Below, piece after piece: positions 1 through 8,384 of a stretch of DNA of 50,221 nt. The notes beneath the pieces were generated by a model. It saw only the letters and a list, made by a program, of their open reading frames with translations. It did no database searches and was not told the DNA's origin. The stretch's first letter is position 1; every line of letters starts with the position of its first letter. The position numbers and the translations under genes are program-made. Source of the stretch: Chloroflexi bacterium OHK40 (GTDB lineage Bacteria; Chloroflexota; Chloroflexia; Chloroflexales; Chloroflexaceae); the NCBI GenBank assembly GCA_004367505.1, contig SFCB01000267.1, positions 1 through 50,221 of the forward strand. The letters run 5' to 3'.

Positions 1-617
1 CTCGTCACGCTGTGCACCGCCCCGGTGATCGCCGCGCTGCTCGGCGGCCTGCTCCTTGGCGAGCGCCTGACCGGCGTGGTGGCGCTGGCCCTTGCGGGCG
101 CCCTGCTGGGTACTGGTCTGCTGGTGGGCGTGCGTCCGGAGGGTGCGGAAGGCGGTCGACTTGTTGTCGGCGTGCTGTTCGCCCTGGCCTCAGCTCTGGG
201 CTACGCCGCGATCACCGTCTGCGGGCGGCTGCTGAGCCCACAGGCGCGACCGCTGGAGGCGAATGCGGTGGCCTTCAGTGCCGGCGCGGTGTTGCTACTG
301 GCAGGGACGCTGCCGGCTGGCCTGGTAACGAGCTACACGCCGCTGAGCTGGGGGCTGCTGCTCTACATGGGCCTGGTGCCCACGGCACTCGCCTACCTGC
401 TCTTTCTGAGCGGCATGCGTCGCACGACGGCGACGGTCGCAACCCTGATCACGCTGCTTGAGCCGCTGACTGGCGCGCTGCTCGCCTGGGCGTTCCTCGG
501 CGAGCGGCTCGCCCCGCTAGCCTCGTCGGCGCGGCCCTCCTTCTGCTCTCACTCGGCCTGCTGGCCTGGAGGCCGATCGGTGAGCCACGGGGGAAATCCA
601 CCGAGGGAACAGCGTAG
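1..617 (+). pseudogene. EamA/DMT-family transporter, 5'-partial and frameshifted
   Basis: This is the C-terminal part of a drug/metabolite (EamA) transporter; the start lies before the window. The first frame encodes several hydrophobic helices and the usual second EamA repeat, ending in the family-typical ALLAWAFLGERLAPL. At about position 520 the frame breaks: continuing in the original frame gives non-membrane sequence, whereas the frame one base over reads LVGAALLLLSLGLLAW, the expected last helix, and stops with TAG at 615-617. The simplest explanation is loss of one base near 519-521. It is either a real inactivating mutation or a sequencing error. The substrate is unknown. The family exports or imports small metabolites across the cytoplasmic membrane. 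Confidence 0.8.
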
Positions 618-640
618 CGCTTCAGCTCACCTTGAGTGCC

Positions 641-799
641 AGCAACTGTGCCGCAGGCAAGGAGCGGCACACCGTTGACAAGTGCGGAGCAGGCGCCGCA
701 GTGGCCCGCACCACAAGCTTCTTTCGCACCCGTCAGGCCCAGGTCGTCGCGTAGCCAGTTGAGCAGCCGCCGCGCGGCGGTGGGAGGGCGCGCGGGCAT
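641..799 (-). pseudogene. Remnant of a xanthine dehydrogenase/CO dehydrogenase-type [2Fe-2S] subunit
   Basis: The minus strand encodes a short stretch matching the plant-type ferredoxin domain of molybdenum hydroxylase small subunits: LLNWLRDDLGLTGAKEACG followed by HCGAC and a fourth cysteine, giving the canonical C-x4-C-x2-C-x11-C cluster ligands. The normal N-terminal beta-grasp strand, the rest of the domain after the fourth cysteine and the second helical [2Fe-2S] domain are absent. The reading frame then runs into sequence antisense to the transporter. The fragment has the same orientation as the sugar dehydrogenase and begins just after that gene's stop. I read it as a truncated gene relic rather than a functional small protein. 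Confidence 0.6.
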
Positions 800-823
800 C
801 CAGTGCCGAAACCGCTTGCTGAC

Positions 824-2986
824 TCAGTCCCCCAGCGGCACAAACACCCGCACGTCCCCCACCTGGGCCGGACAGGTCGATCCCGCCGGGGCAAAGCGTG
901 CTCGGTAGGTTGTGTCGGCGATCGGGGCGCCCCAGTTGTGGGTGGGCTCCCCGCCGTGACGCCAGCCACAGAGTTGCTGCGCTGTTCCTCCCGCGCTCTG
1001 CCCGGCCGGCGCACTGAAGGTGAGCAGGTGCCCGGGCCAGGTCTCCACCGTCATGGGGGTGGTGGCGGTGAGGGTTCCCACGCCGTCGTTGACCGAGACC
1101 TGCAGCCCCGGCGGCTCAGTCTCGAAGCGCAGGCTCACGATCTGCGGTTGCAGCTCGCGGGTAACCGTGGTGCTGCGGCCCAGCGAGTCCGTGGCCGTCA
1201 GGCGTATCTCCAGCCAGCTCGTTCGCACGGCTGCCAGGTCTTCCGGCGCGGGTCCGGAAAGGGTAACCTCGGCACCCGTCGCGTCCAGGTACGGGTGATA
1301 ATGGGTGTCATGGTGGCGGCGTACCTCCCAGCGCAGCTGCGTGCCGCTGAGGCTGCCATCCTCCGGGTCGCTCGCGCTGCCCCGCAGGGTGATCTGCTCG
1401 CCGACGGTGAAGGTGGCGCCGTTCGCCGGGGCGAGGATCTCCGGGGTCGGAGGATCGTTGCCGACGTCGATGCGCATGGTGGCGGGGTTGGCTGAGAAGG
1501 CGCCACGGCTATCGCGGACCCGCAGGGTGACATCGTAGATGCCGTTGGCGCGGTACTCGTGGGTGGCAAAGGGCGTGGTCGTGTCCAGGATTGTACCGTC
1601 GCCGAAGTCCCAGCGGTAGGTGTCGATGCTATCGCCGCTATCGGGGTCGCTGCTCGCGCTGGCGTCGAAGGCGACGGTGAGCGGAGCTTCGCCGAAGTCG
1701 GGCGTGGCGCTCAGGCGGGCGGTGGGAGAGCGGTTAGCGCTGCCAGTGTAGCGCACCTGTACGATGTCGCCGGCGCCGATATTGGCGTAGTAGAGCGCGC
1801 CGTCGGGCCCGAAGGCCATGTGGGTGGCCGCGCCCGCAGCGCCGTCGAAGAGGGCGCTGGTGTAGCCGCCGCCATCCGGCAGCAGGACGAACATACGCCC
1901 GCAGACGTAGTCGGCGAAGAGGTAGGCGCCGTCGTAGGTGCTCGGCCAGAGCCCCGCCGGCACGAAGGCGCCACCAGTGATCGAAGCGCAGTCGTTGAAG
2001 TAATCTGGCTGGCCGTTTGGGGTCGGGTTGCGCTTGTACTCGAACGTGGGGGCAATGGTGTTCTGGGGCAGCGGGTTGCACACCCCATCGGTTTTGCGCA
2101 GGTTGGTGCCTTCGTAGCAGTTCCAGCCGTAGTCGGCCCCTGCCTGTCCAGCACTGATCTCCTCAACGTTGCCCTGGCCCACATCGTTGATGAAGAAGCG
2201 CGTGCCGGCCGCGTTCGGGTCGAAGGCGATCCGGAAGGGGTTGCGCAGACCGTAGGCGTAGATCTCCTGGCAGCGCATGCCGGGCGTCACAAAGCCATCC
2301 TTGTTACCGCCCGGGGATGGGTCGTAGCAGCGGGCGCTATCGCTGCCGGTGTAGGGATTGCCAGGGGGGATGGCGCCGTCCCGGGTGATGCGCAGGATGG
2401 CGCCGTCGAGGTTGTGGAGCTGCCGGGCCGTGTCATTGCGTCCGCCGTCGCCGGTGCTCACATAGAGGTAGCCATCCTTGCCGAAATGCAGGTCGCCCGC
2501 ATTGTGGTTGCCGTTCGGCGAGGGAACGTTGTCGATCAGCACGGTCTCGGCGGCGGTGGTGAGTTGCTCGCTGAGGGTGAGCCGGCTCACGCGGTTCACC
2601 GGGTCCGTGCTCGCCACGTTGGTAGAGCAACTGCCGTGCTTGTTGAAGGTGTAGTAGACGTAGACGTAGCGGTTGATCTCGAACAGGGGGTCAACGGCCA
2701 CGCCCAGCAGGCCGCGCTCGCTGTTGGCGCAGATCGAGGCCACCCGGTCGAAGACGGGGGTGCCGCGCAGGCTGCCGCCGCTGTAGAGCAGGAGCTGGCC
2801 TGGCTTGGTGGCGATCAGCATGGCGCCGCCCGGAAGAAAGGTGAAGGCGGTGGGGCCGTTCAGGTTGTTCAGGCCGGGCACGATAGCCGACTCGAACCCG
2901 GCTGGCGGGGCGGCCGTCAGCCTGGTGGGGCCGAGCGTGGCGAGCAAGGTGGTGGCACAGAGCAGGGCGAGGAGGGGACGGATCAT
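824..2986 (-). CDS. Secreted PQQ-type glucose/sorbosone dehydrogenase with PKD domain
   Basis: This 720-residue exported protein begins with a signal peptide (about residues 1-25). Residues ~30-410 form the six-bladed beta-propeller of the GSDH/soluble aldose dehydrogenase family, shown by ERGLLGVAVDP, NHNAGDLHFGKDGYLYVS, YAYGLRNPFRIAFDP and GADYGWNCYEG. A PKD domain follows (~420-510, with YRWDFGDGT), then an Ig-like domain with a histidine-rich segment HHDTHYHPY and a cysteine-containing tail. Family members oxidise sugars or related alcohols with PQQ; whether this one binds PQQ is not visible. The PKD and Ig modules suggest extracellular carbohydrate or surface contact. The start has GGAG just upstream. 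No PQQ biosynthesis gene is in the window. Confidence 0.88.
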   Translation of the reverse strand: MIRPLLALLCATTLLATLGPTRLTAAPPAGFESAIVPGLNNLNGPTAFTFLPGGAMLIATKPGQLLLYSGGSLRGTPVFDRVASICANSERGLLGVAVDPLFEINRYVYVYYTFNKHGSCSTNVASTDPVNRVSRLTLSEQLTTAAETVLIDNVPSPNGNHNAGDLHFGKDGYLYVSTGDGGRNDTARQLHNLDGAILRITRDGAIPPGNPYTGSDSARCYDPSPGGNKDGFVTPGMRCQEIYAYGLRNPFRIAFDPNAAGTRFFINDVGQGNVEEISAGQAGADYGWNCYEGTNLRKTDGVCNPLPQNTIAPTFEYKRNPTPNGQPDYFNDCASITGGAFVPAGLWPSTYDGAYLFADYVCGRMFVLLPDGGGYTSALFDGAAGAATHMAFGPDGALYYANIGAGDIVQVRYTGSANRSPTARLSATPDFGEAPLTVAFDASASSDPDSGDSIDTYRWDFGDGTILDTTTPFATHEYRANGIYDVTLRVRDSRGAFSANPATMRIDVGNDPPTPEILAPANGATFTVGEQITLRGSASDPEDGSLSGTQLRWEVRRHHDTHYHPYLDATGAEVTLSGPAPEDLAAVRTSWLEIRLTATDSLGRSTTVTRELQPQIVSLRFETEPPGLQVSVNDGVGTLTATTPMTVETWPGHLLTFSAPAGQSAGGTAQQLCGWRHGGEPTHNWGAPIADTTYRARFAPAGSTCPAQVGDVRVFVPLGD

Positions 2987-2996
2987 GCGGAGCTCC

Positions 2997-3014
2997 CGCG
3001 TTAACGCGATTTTA
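2997..3014 (-). promoter_or_regulatory. Putative promoter -10 with adjoining 12-bp palindrome (sugar dehydrogenase)
   Basis: On the minus strand TAAAAT (3014-3009) lies about 22 bases before the ATG. It is followed directly by the perfect palindrome CGCGTTAACGCG (3008-2997), which would cover the transcription start. This fits a promoter with an operator at +1. There is no convincing -35, and the assignment is by eye only. Confidence 0.3.
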
Positions 3015-3238
3015 ACTACTTGAACGCGCTCCGTACCCCTTTTCGTGGTTCACCCTGCCCGCCGTGAGCGAGGAGGTGCGCCGGGCAACGTGGGGCGACT
3101 GGCAGGCATGGGGGCACGGCCACCCTGCGGCCAGCGTGGTGAGCACCAGGACCCTGTGGGGGTGTCGGTCACCGCCGGAGCATCGCACGGATTGCCGGGC
3201 CTGTTCAGGCCAGCCCCAGCCTGCCGTCTCCGGCTCGC

Positions 3239-4213
3239 TCAGCGACCCAGCCGGCTCTTCAGTTCATGGGTGAGCAGGGGCACGATCTCCTGCACATCGC
3301 CGACGATACCGTAGGTGGCCACCCGGAAGATCGGCGCCTCGGGATCTTTGTTGATCGCCACAATCGTGCGGCTGGTGCGCATGCCGGCCAGGTGCTGAAT
3401 GGCTCCCGAGACACCGCAGGCGATGTAGAGTTTGGGGCTCACGGTCTTGCCTGTCTGGCCCACCTGGTGCTCATAGGGCACCCAGCCGGCGTCCACGATC
3501 GCCCGCGAGGCACCGTAGGCCCCGCCCACCGCCTCGGCCAGGGGCGGGATGAGCCGGTAGTAGCTCTCTTTGTCGCCGAGGCCGCGCCCGCCGGTGACGA
3601 TGATCGCGGCGTCGGTGAGGTTCACGGCACCCGTCTTCGGCGCAACGCTGGTGACTTCAGTGCGGATCGTTACCTCGGGCAGGGAGAGGGACTGCACGCT
3701 GCCCGCGCTCCCCTCCTGGGCCGGGGCGAAACTCTGCTTGCGCACCAGGGCCACTACCGGGCGCCCGGCGGCGAAGCGGTAGTGGTTCAGCACATTCCCG
3801 CCGTGCGAGGGTCGCACCGCGCTTACGGCCCCGTCCTCGACTTGCAGCGCCGTCGCATCCACCACCAGGCCGGCGTCGAGATCGGCCGCGAGGGCCGCTC
3901 CCAGATCGCGCAGCTGGAAGCCGCTGCCGCCGAGGATCAGCGCCGGCTGGGCCGCGTCTACCGCCGCGCGCACCGCCGCGACATAGCCGTCGGTGGTGTA
4001 GCGTGCCAGCCGTGGGTCGTCCACACTGTAAACCGTTTCGGCGCCAAGGGCTGCTGCCTGCCGGGCCACCTCGGCCACCCCCTGGCCGACCACAACGGCG
4101 CTGAGTGGCCCGTCGAGGGCTGCCGCAAGCTCTTTGCCCTTGCCAAGCAACTCCCGCGAGATGCCCGCCACCGCTCCGTCGATCTGCTCGATATAAACCA
4201 GTACGCCTGGCAT
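3239..4213 (-). CDS. etfA: Electron transfer flavoprotein subunit alpha
   Basis: EtfA (324 residues) forms a heterodimer with EtfB. It carries FAD that accepts electrons from acyl-CoA dehydrogenases and passes them to ETF:quinone oxidoreductase. The C-terminal FAD domain is clear: VTGGRGLG, the helix after VPYEHQVGQTGKTVSPKLYI, and the signature SGAIQHLAGM with AINKDPEAPIF. The length is normal for the non-bifurcating type. It follows etfB with a 153-base spacer containing an inverted repeat, and has a good AGGAG ribosome binding site. The neighbouring acyl-CoA dehydrogenase is its likely electron donor. Confidence 0.95.
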   Translation of the reverse strand: MPGVLVYIEQIDGAVAGISRELLGKGKELAAALDGPLSAVVVGQGVAEVARQAAALGAETVYSVDDPRLARYTTDGYVAAVRAAVDAAQPALILGGSGFQLRDLGAALAADLDAGLVVDATALQVEDGAVSAVRPSHGGNVLNHYRFAAGRPVVALVRKQSFAPAQEGSAGSVQSLSLPEVTIRTEVTSVAPKTGAVNLTDAAIIVTGGRGLGDKESYYRLIPPLAEAVGGAYGASRAIVDAGWVPYEHQVGQTGKTVSPKLYIACGVSGAIQHLAGMRTSRTIVAINKDPEAPIFRVATYGIVGDVQEIVPLLTHELKSRLGR

Positions 4214-4243
4214 TGGTTTCTCCTGAAGCTCCTAGTGGAGACT

Positions 4244-4274
4244 GGCGACAACATAGAACCTGCCGTTTGTCGCC
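4244..4274 (-). repeat. Inverted repeat in the etfB-etfA spacer
   Basis: GGCGACAA (4244-4251) and TTGTCGCC (4267-4274) are exact reverse complements separated by 15 bases, giving a stable hairpin in the etfB-etfA transcript about 30 bases before the etfA start. There is no T-run, so a classical terminator is unlikely. It may stabilise or separate the two messages. Confidence 0.4.
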
Positions 4275-4366
4275 GTCACGGATTGCCTCCGTCTCGATCG
4301 AGGTCGGCTCCCCGTTCGAAGCAGGCGCGCGCCCGGCGGTGCCTGCATGTCCAGGACCGATACAAC

Positions 4367-5143
4367 CTACAGCACCTGGCTCTCCAGCAGCTTGTCTACC
4401 AGTGTCTTCACCTTGCTCGCCGCGTCGGGCCCGCTGATCAGCTCGCCTTTGGGGCGCGCCGGCGGCGGCACCCGGTTGGTGAGGGTGGCGGCGGGCGCCA
4501 GATCGCTCAGGCCGAGATCGGCGGCGCTCCACACCGGCGGCTCAACCCGGGCGACCTTGCGAATCTTCAGCAGGGCCGGGTAGCGCGGCTCATTGATATC
4601 CTTGATCACGCTCACCACGGCGGGCAACGGGGCGCTCACCGTCTCAACCTCGGCCTCCAGGTGGCGCTCGACACGGATCTGCTTCGTGGCCGGGTCGAGT
4701 TCAAGCACCTTGCCAACGTAGGTGAGCTGGGGCCAGCCGAGGCTGCGGGCCAGGGCTGGCGCGAAGGCGCCGCTCTCGTCATCGGTGCTATTGCGGCCAC
4801 AGAAGATCAGGTCCACATCGCCGAGCTTGCGGATGGCGGCGGCCACCACCTTCGCGGCAGCGAGCGGGTCGAGCGTTGCAAAGGCCGGGTCGCTCAGGAG
4901 CAGCGCGTCGGTGGCGCCCATCGCCAGGGCCCGGCGCATCTGCTCGACCCACTCCTCGGTGCCCAGCGAGAGCACGGTGAGCTTGCCACCGTGGCGCTCG
5001 TTCCAGGCGATCCCCTCCTCGACGGCGTACTCGTCGAAGAGGTTCATGATCTTCTCGATCCCGTCGGCGTTGATGCTCAGGTCGGGGTTGATCTTGACCG
5101 AGTTATCACGTGGGACCTGCTTCATACACACGACGATGTGCAT
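4367..5143 (-). CDS. etfB: Electron transfer flavoprotein subunit beta
   Basis: EtfB (258 residues) is the AMP-binding partner of EtfA. The N-terminus MHIVVCMKQVPRD is typical of the family. Other conserved parts are NLFDEYAVEEGIAW, the ALAMGATDALLL segment, and CGRNSTDDESGAFAPALA, which lines the nucleotide site. The last ~50 residues (PPPARPKGELISG onward) form the usual extended arm that wraps around EtfA. A strong AAGGAG site precedes the ATG. It is the first gene of the pair, and a TACAAT box lies about 50 bases upstream. Confidence 0.95.
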   Translation of the reverse strand: MHIVVCMKQVPRDNSVKINPDLSINADGIEKIMNLFDEYAVEEGIAWNERHGGKLTVLSLGTEEWVEQMRRALAMGATDALLLSDPAFATLDPLAAAKVVAAAIRKLGDVDLIFCGRNSTDDESGAFAPALARSLGWPQLTYVGKVLELDPATKQIRVERHLEAEVETVSAPLPAVVSVIKDINEPRYPALLKIRKVARVEPPVWSAADLGLSDLAPAATLTNRVPPPARPKGELISGPDAASKVKTLVDKLLESQVL

Positions 5144-5514
5144 ACCAGCTCCTTGTTTGAATACGGATGGGGCTCCGGGGCAGCGATGTTACGGATTGTA
5201 CCACGGTTCCGCTGCTCCATGACGCGGTGTGACATCACGCCGCTCACTAGCGTTCAGAAGAAGCAGCCGGGTGCGACCGATGGTTCGACAGGATCGGCGG
5301 CCGTGGCGCATCCCGGGCTACGGGGTCGGGCTTCCTGGAGGTGCACGCCCTCTTCCCGCACGCGCAGGCGAGGGCAGGCAGAGACGGGCGGATCGGGGGC
5401 GGAGGCACAGGCATGCAGCACATGCCGTCACATCCGAGGCCGCCTGCCGGGTGGTGCTCGCCGGACGCAGCACGCTGCATCCGTACATATGGTGCCAGTG
5501 CAGGCAGGATGGCC
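5144..5514. other. Gene-free spacer between acyl-CoA dehydrogenase and etfB
   Basis: This 371-base stretch holds the etfB -10 candidate and an exact small hairpin, GGCATG/CATGCC (5410-5426), about 90 bases past the acyl-CoA dehydrogenase stop. I see no conserved short ORF, RNA gene or long repeat in the rest. Confidence 0.5.
5195..5200 (-). promoter_or_regulatory. Putative -10 element for etfBA
   Basis: TACAAT on the minus strand, 51 bases before the etfB start. The same hexamer occurs at a plausible distance before the M16C protease gene and purL. No clear -35 is present. Confidence 0.3.
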
Positions 5515-6762
5515 TTAGCCCCAGAGCTCCGGGTCGTAGGGGGGCAACTCCTTGCGCAGGGGCCGGTTCGTGCGCGTGCCGAGGGCGAACTCGGCCTGCA
5601 ACAGCTCCTGAAGCTCACGGGTGCCCTCGTAGATAATCGCGCCGCGAGCGTTGCGCAGGTAGCGCTCCACGGGGTATTCGTCGGCATAGCCGTAGGCGCC
5701 GTGGATCTGAATGGCATCGTCGGCGGCCTCGAAGCTACTCACGGTTGCATGCCACTTGGCGAGGGTCGTCTCGCGGGTGTTGCGCTCGCCACGGTTCTTC
5801 ATCCAGCCAGCGCGGTAGACAAGCAAGCGGCTGGTATCGAGCTTGCGCACCATGTGGCTGATCATGCGCTTGACGAGCTGGTGCTCGGCGATCGGCTTGC
5901 CGAAGGTGCTGCGCTCCTTCGCGTAGCGCAGGCTGGCTTCCAGGCTGGCCTGAATGAGCCCGGTGGCGCCGGCAGCCACCGTGTAGCGGCCATTGTCGAG
6001 GGCAGCCATGGCGATCTTGAAACCCTCGCCCTCCTCCCCGAGCAGGTTAGCGGCGGGCACGCGCACGTCCTGAAAGACCACGGCCCCGGTATTGCCGGCG
6101 CGTACGCCGAGCTTGCCGTGGATGGGATGGCTGCTCACGCCGGGCCAGGCGCGCTCCACGAGAAAGGCCGAGATCCCACGGGCGCCTTTGTCGGGGTCGG
6201 TCTTGGCGATCACCAGGAAGTTGTCGGCCACATCGGCCAGACTGATCCAGATCTTCTCGCCGTTGAGGATGTAGCTGTCGCCGTCGCGGCGGGCGGTCGC
6301 GAGCATCGCGACGGCGTCGGTGCCGGAGTTGGGCTCGGTAAGGCAGTACCCGGCAATCTGGGCACCGCTGGCCTGGGGCACGAGGTAGCGCTGCTTCTGC
6401 TCTTCGGTGCCCCACTGGAGCAGGGAGAGTGAGTTCAGGCCGGTGTGGACGCTCATCACAACGCGCAGGAAGCTGTCCACGCGCTCAAGCTCCTCGCAGA
6501 CCACCGCGAGGGCCAGGTAGTCCATCCCGGCGCCGCCGTAGCGCTGGGGAATGCAGATGCCGAGCAGGCCGAGCTCACCCATCCGCTTGAGCACGGGGAC
6601 GATATGGGTGCGCCGCTCGGGCCCTTCGCCGACCTCGGCGCCCGAGCGATCCCATGCGCGGATGTGGGGTGCAACCTCGCGCTCGGCGAATTCGCGAACG
6701 GTACGGCGGAGCAGTTCGTGCTCCTCCGAGAGAAACATCCCGTAGCCGGCCGTAAAGTCCAT
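5515..6762 (-). CDS. Acyl-CoA dehydrogenase
   Basis: This 415-residue flavoenzyme introduces the alpha-beta double bond in an acyl-CoA and passes electrons to ETF. It shows the three-domain order of the family: an N-terminal helical domain with ELGLLGICIPQRYGGAGMD, a middle beta domain with YCLTEPNSGTDA and NGEKIWIS, and a C-terminal helical domain with QIHGAYGYADEYPVERYLR. The catalytic base is the glutamate in IYEGT. It resembles short-chain/glutaryl-CoA-like dehydrogenases, but the substrate cannot be fixed from sequence alone. An AGGGAG site precedes the ATG. Its position just upstream of etfBA on the same strand fits a beta-oxidation or amino-acid degradation role. Confidence 0.93.
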   Translation of the reverse strand: MDFTAGYGMFLSEEHELLRRTVREFAEREVAPHIRAWDRSGAEVGEGPERRTHIVPVLKRMGELGLLGICIPQRYGGAGMDYLALAVVCEELERVDSFLRVVMSVHTGLNSLSLLQWGTEEQKQRYLVPQASGAQIAGYCLTEPNSGTDAVAMLATARRDGDSYILNGEKIWISLADVADNFLVIAKTDPDKGARGISAFLVERAWPGVSSHPIHGKLGVRAGNTGAVVFQDVRVPAANLLGEEGEGFKIAMAALDNGRYTVAAGATGLIQASLEASLRYAKERSTFGKPIAEHQLVKRMISHMVRKLDTSRLLVYRAGWMKNRGERNTRETTLAKWHATVSSFEAADDAIQIHGAYGYADEYPVERYLRNARGAIIYEGTRELQELLQAEFALGTRTNRPLRKELPPYDPELWG

Positions 6763-6803
6763 GGTGATACTCCCTTGTATCCGGTTGGTGGGCCATGGCG
6801 CCC

Positions 6804-6809
6804 ATTATA
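6804..6809 (-). promoter_or_regulatory. Putative -10 element for acyl-CoA dehydrogenase
   Basis: A perfect TATAAT on the minus strand 41 bases before the ATG. A short inverted repeat TGGGC/GCCCA (6789-6804) abuts it on the downstream side. No clear -35. Confidence 0.45.
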
Positions 6810-6898
6810 GCGGATGGTACCCGAGCGCGTGCCCGCCGGCGGGGGAGGCTCTCCAGCCGGCGCGGGGGTGGGCTGGCCTGCACGATGGGACGCCCCAC

Positions 6899-6946
6899 CC
6901 ACTCGCGGGGAAGCATTCCCCCATCGAGTGGCCGGAGGTGTATACT
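6899..6946 (+). promoter_or_regulatory. Putative promoter with large inverted repeat over the -35 region (kinase operon)
   Basis: TATACT (6941-6946) is a good -10 about 130 bases before the kinase start. Just upstream is a nested inverted repeat: CCACTCG (6899-6905) pairs with CGAGTGG (6925-6931), and inside it GGGGAA (6907-6912) pairs with TTCCCC (6916-6921). It covers the -35 position, as an operator for a dimeric regulator would. Which protein binds is unknown; the response regulator encoded downstream is one candidate. Confidence 0.4.
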
Positions 6947-7074
6947 ATGGTTGTTGGCCCTTCGTGCCGCGCCGCGAATGGCGCCCCTCTCCACCAGCGA
7001 CGTGCCAGCCGCCTTCGCTGGCCTGCGCGCACCAGGTGTCCGCCGCATCTCCTCTCTCGAAAGGTGATCGGGCC

Positions 7075-7758
7075 ATGAGCAGCGGTCAACCGATCAGCGA
7101 CAGTGTTGAGCCGGCGGGGCGCTTCCTGGAGATCGCCGAGCGCGAGGTAGGCCGGATCATCCTCGACATTCACGATGGGCCGGTACAGAACATCTTCGCC
7201 GCGCTCTCGCAGCTCTATGTGGTGCAGCGCCGGCTCGGGCCGGGCCCGGAGCATGCCGAGGAACTGGAGCGCCTGAGCCGGAGCATCTCGCTCCTCGAAC
7301 ACGCCCTCAACGAGATCCGCACCTTCATGGGCGCCTTCAGGCCGCCCGAATTCGAGCGCCGCGACCTGGTGGCGATCCTCGAAGGTCTGCTGATCCAGCA
7401 CGAGGAGTTGACCGGTAACCTCGTGCGGCTAGAGATCGATGGGGGGTTGCCGCCCGTGGCGCTCCCGGTTAAAATTAGCCTGTACCGGATCGTGCAAGAG
7501 GCGCTCTCCAACGCGGTACGCCACGGCCAGGCCGATCAGCACACGGTTGCCCTCAGCAGCGACGGGCGCTCGGTAACGCTGGAGGTCTCCGACAATGGCC
7601 GAGGCTTTGATGTACCGCTGGTGATGCAGCGCCCTCTCGCCGGGCATTTCGGTCTGGAGGGGATGCGCGAGCGCGTGCGGCTCCTTGGCGGTCGCTTCAG
7701 CCTGGAGAGCGCGCCGGGCCAGGGAACGCGCGTACGGGTCGAGGTACCGTGCCAGTGA
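7075..7758 (+). CDS. Soluble NarL-type sensor histidine kinase
   Basis: This 227-residue kinase has no membrane segment or recognised sensor domain. Residues ~15-80 form a HisKA_3 dimerisation helix pair with the phosphoacceptor His33 in DIHDGPVQN. Residues ~130-225 form the HATPase domain with EALSNAVRH (N box, Asn146), DNGRGFD and GLEGMRERV. It presumably autophosphorylates and passes phosphate to the regulator in the next gene, whose start overlaps its end by 10 bases. I chose the ATG at 7075 because AAAGGTGAT precedes it; upstream in-frame sequence is not protein-like. The input signal is unknown and may come from a partner protein. Confidence 0.9.
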   Translation: MSSGQPISDSVEPAGRFLEIAEREVGRIILDIHDGPVQNIFAALSQLYVVQRRLGPGPEHAEELERLSRSISLLEHALNEIRTFMGAFRPPEFERRDLVAILEGLLIQHEELTGNLVRLEIDGGLPPVALPVKISLYRIVQEALSNAVRHGQADQHTVALSSDGRSVTLEVSDNGRGFDVPLVMQRPLAGHFGLEGMRERVRLLGGRFSLESAPGQGTRVRVEVPCQ

Positions 7759-8384
7759 TCAGGGTCTTTCTCGCCGACGATCACGCCCTCGTGCTCGAAG
7801 GGCTGCGCTCGCTCCTTGAAGGCGAGGACGATATCGAGGTCGTGGGCACCGCCTCCGACGGCGACGCGGTGCTCGATGCGGTGCGGGCGCTGCAGCCCGA
7901 TGTGGTGGTGCTGGATCTGCAGATGCCCTCCATGGGCGGGATCGCCTGCCTGCAGCAACTCCGCGCTGAGGGCCTGCCAGCCAAAGTGCTGGTGCTCTCC
8001 GCCTTCTACGACGGCGATACGATCCAGTCGGCCCTGGAGGCCGAGGCCGATGGATTCGCCCTCAAGACCGAAGCTCCCCAGCAGACAGTGGCCTGCATCC
8101 GCCAGGTCTACCAGGGCCAGCTTGTTTTTCCGCAGGCCGCCAAGCGCTGGCTGCGGCAACAGCGCCAGCGCCCTGGCCCCGCAGCGGATCTGTCGGAGCG
8201 CGAGGCCGAGGTGCTCGCGCTGGTGGCCCAGGGTCTCACCAATACCCAGATCGCCCAGCGCCTCACCGTGAGCGACAATACCGTCAAGTTCCACCTGCAG
8301 AACATCTACCAGAAGCTCGGCGCCGGCAATCGCACCGAGGCGGCGGGGATCTACTTCAAGCTGCGCCAGGAGGGCCGCCGGTGA
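7749..8384 (+). CDS. LuxR/NarL-family response regulator
   Basis: This 211-residue DNA-binding regulator has an N-terminal receiver domain with the acidic pair in ADDH, phosphoacceptor Asp56 in VVVLDLQMP, a conserved Ser in LVLSAF and Lys in FALKTEAP. A C-terminal LuxR HTH (about 145-205) shows SEREAEVLALVAQGLTN and VSDNTVKFHLQNIYQKL. It starts with GTG inside the end of the kinase gene, so the two are translationally coupled and are almost certainly cognate partners. The large inverted repeat upstream of the operon is a possible autoregulatory site (inference). Confidence 0.95.
   Translation: MPVIRVFLADDHALVLEGLRSLLEGEDDIEVVGTASDGDAVLDAVRALQPDVVVLDLQMPSMGGIACLQQLRAEGLPAKVLVLSAFYDGDTIQSALEAEADGFALKTEAPQQTVACIRQVYQGQLVFPQAAKRWLRQQRQRPGPAADLSEREAEVLALVAQGLTNTQIAQRLTVSDNTVKFHLQNIYQKLGAGNRTEAAGIYFKLRQEGRR

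Larger units (their letters stand above)
6763..7074. other. Divergent intergenic region with two promoters
   Basis: This 312-base region separates the divergent acyl-CoA dehydrogenase and histidine kinase genes. It contains the TATAAT box of the former and a large inverted repeat plus TATACT box for the latter. The remaining ~90 bases between them are GC-rich, and I see no other element. Confidence 0.5.

Noticed and set aside
3266-5518. Plus-strand open frame of 750 codons opposite etfA and etfB
   Set aside because: Antisense shadow of two well-recognised genes; low-complexity composition and no start signal.
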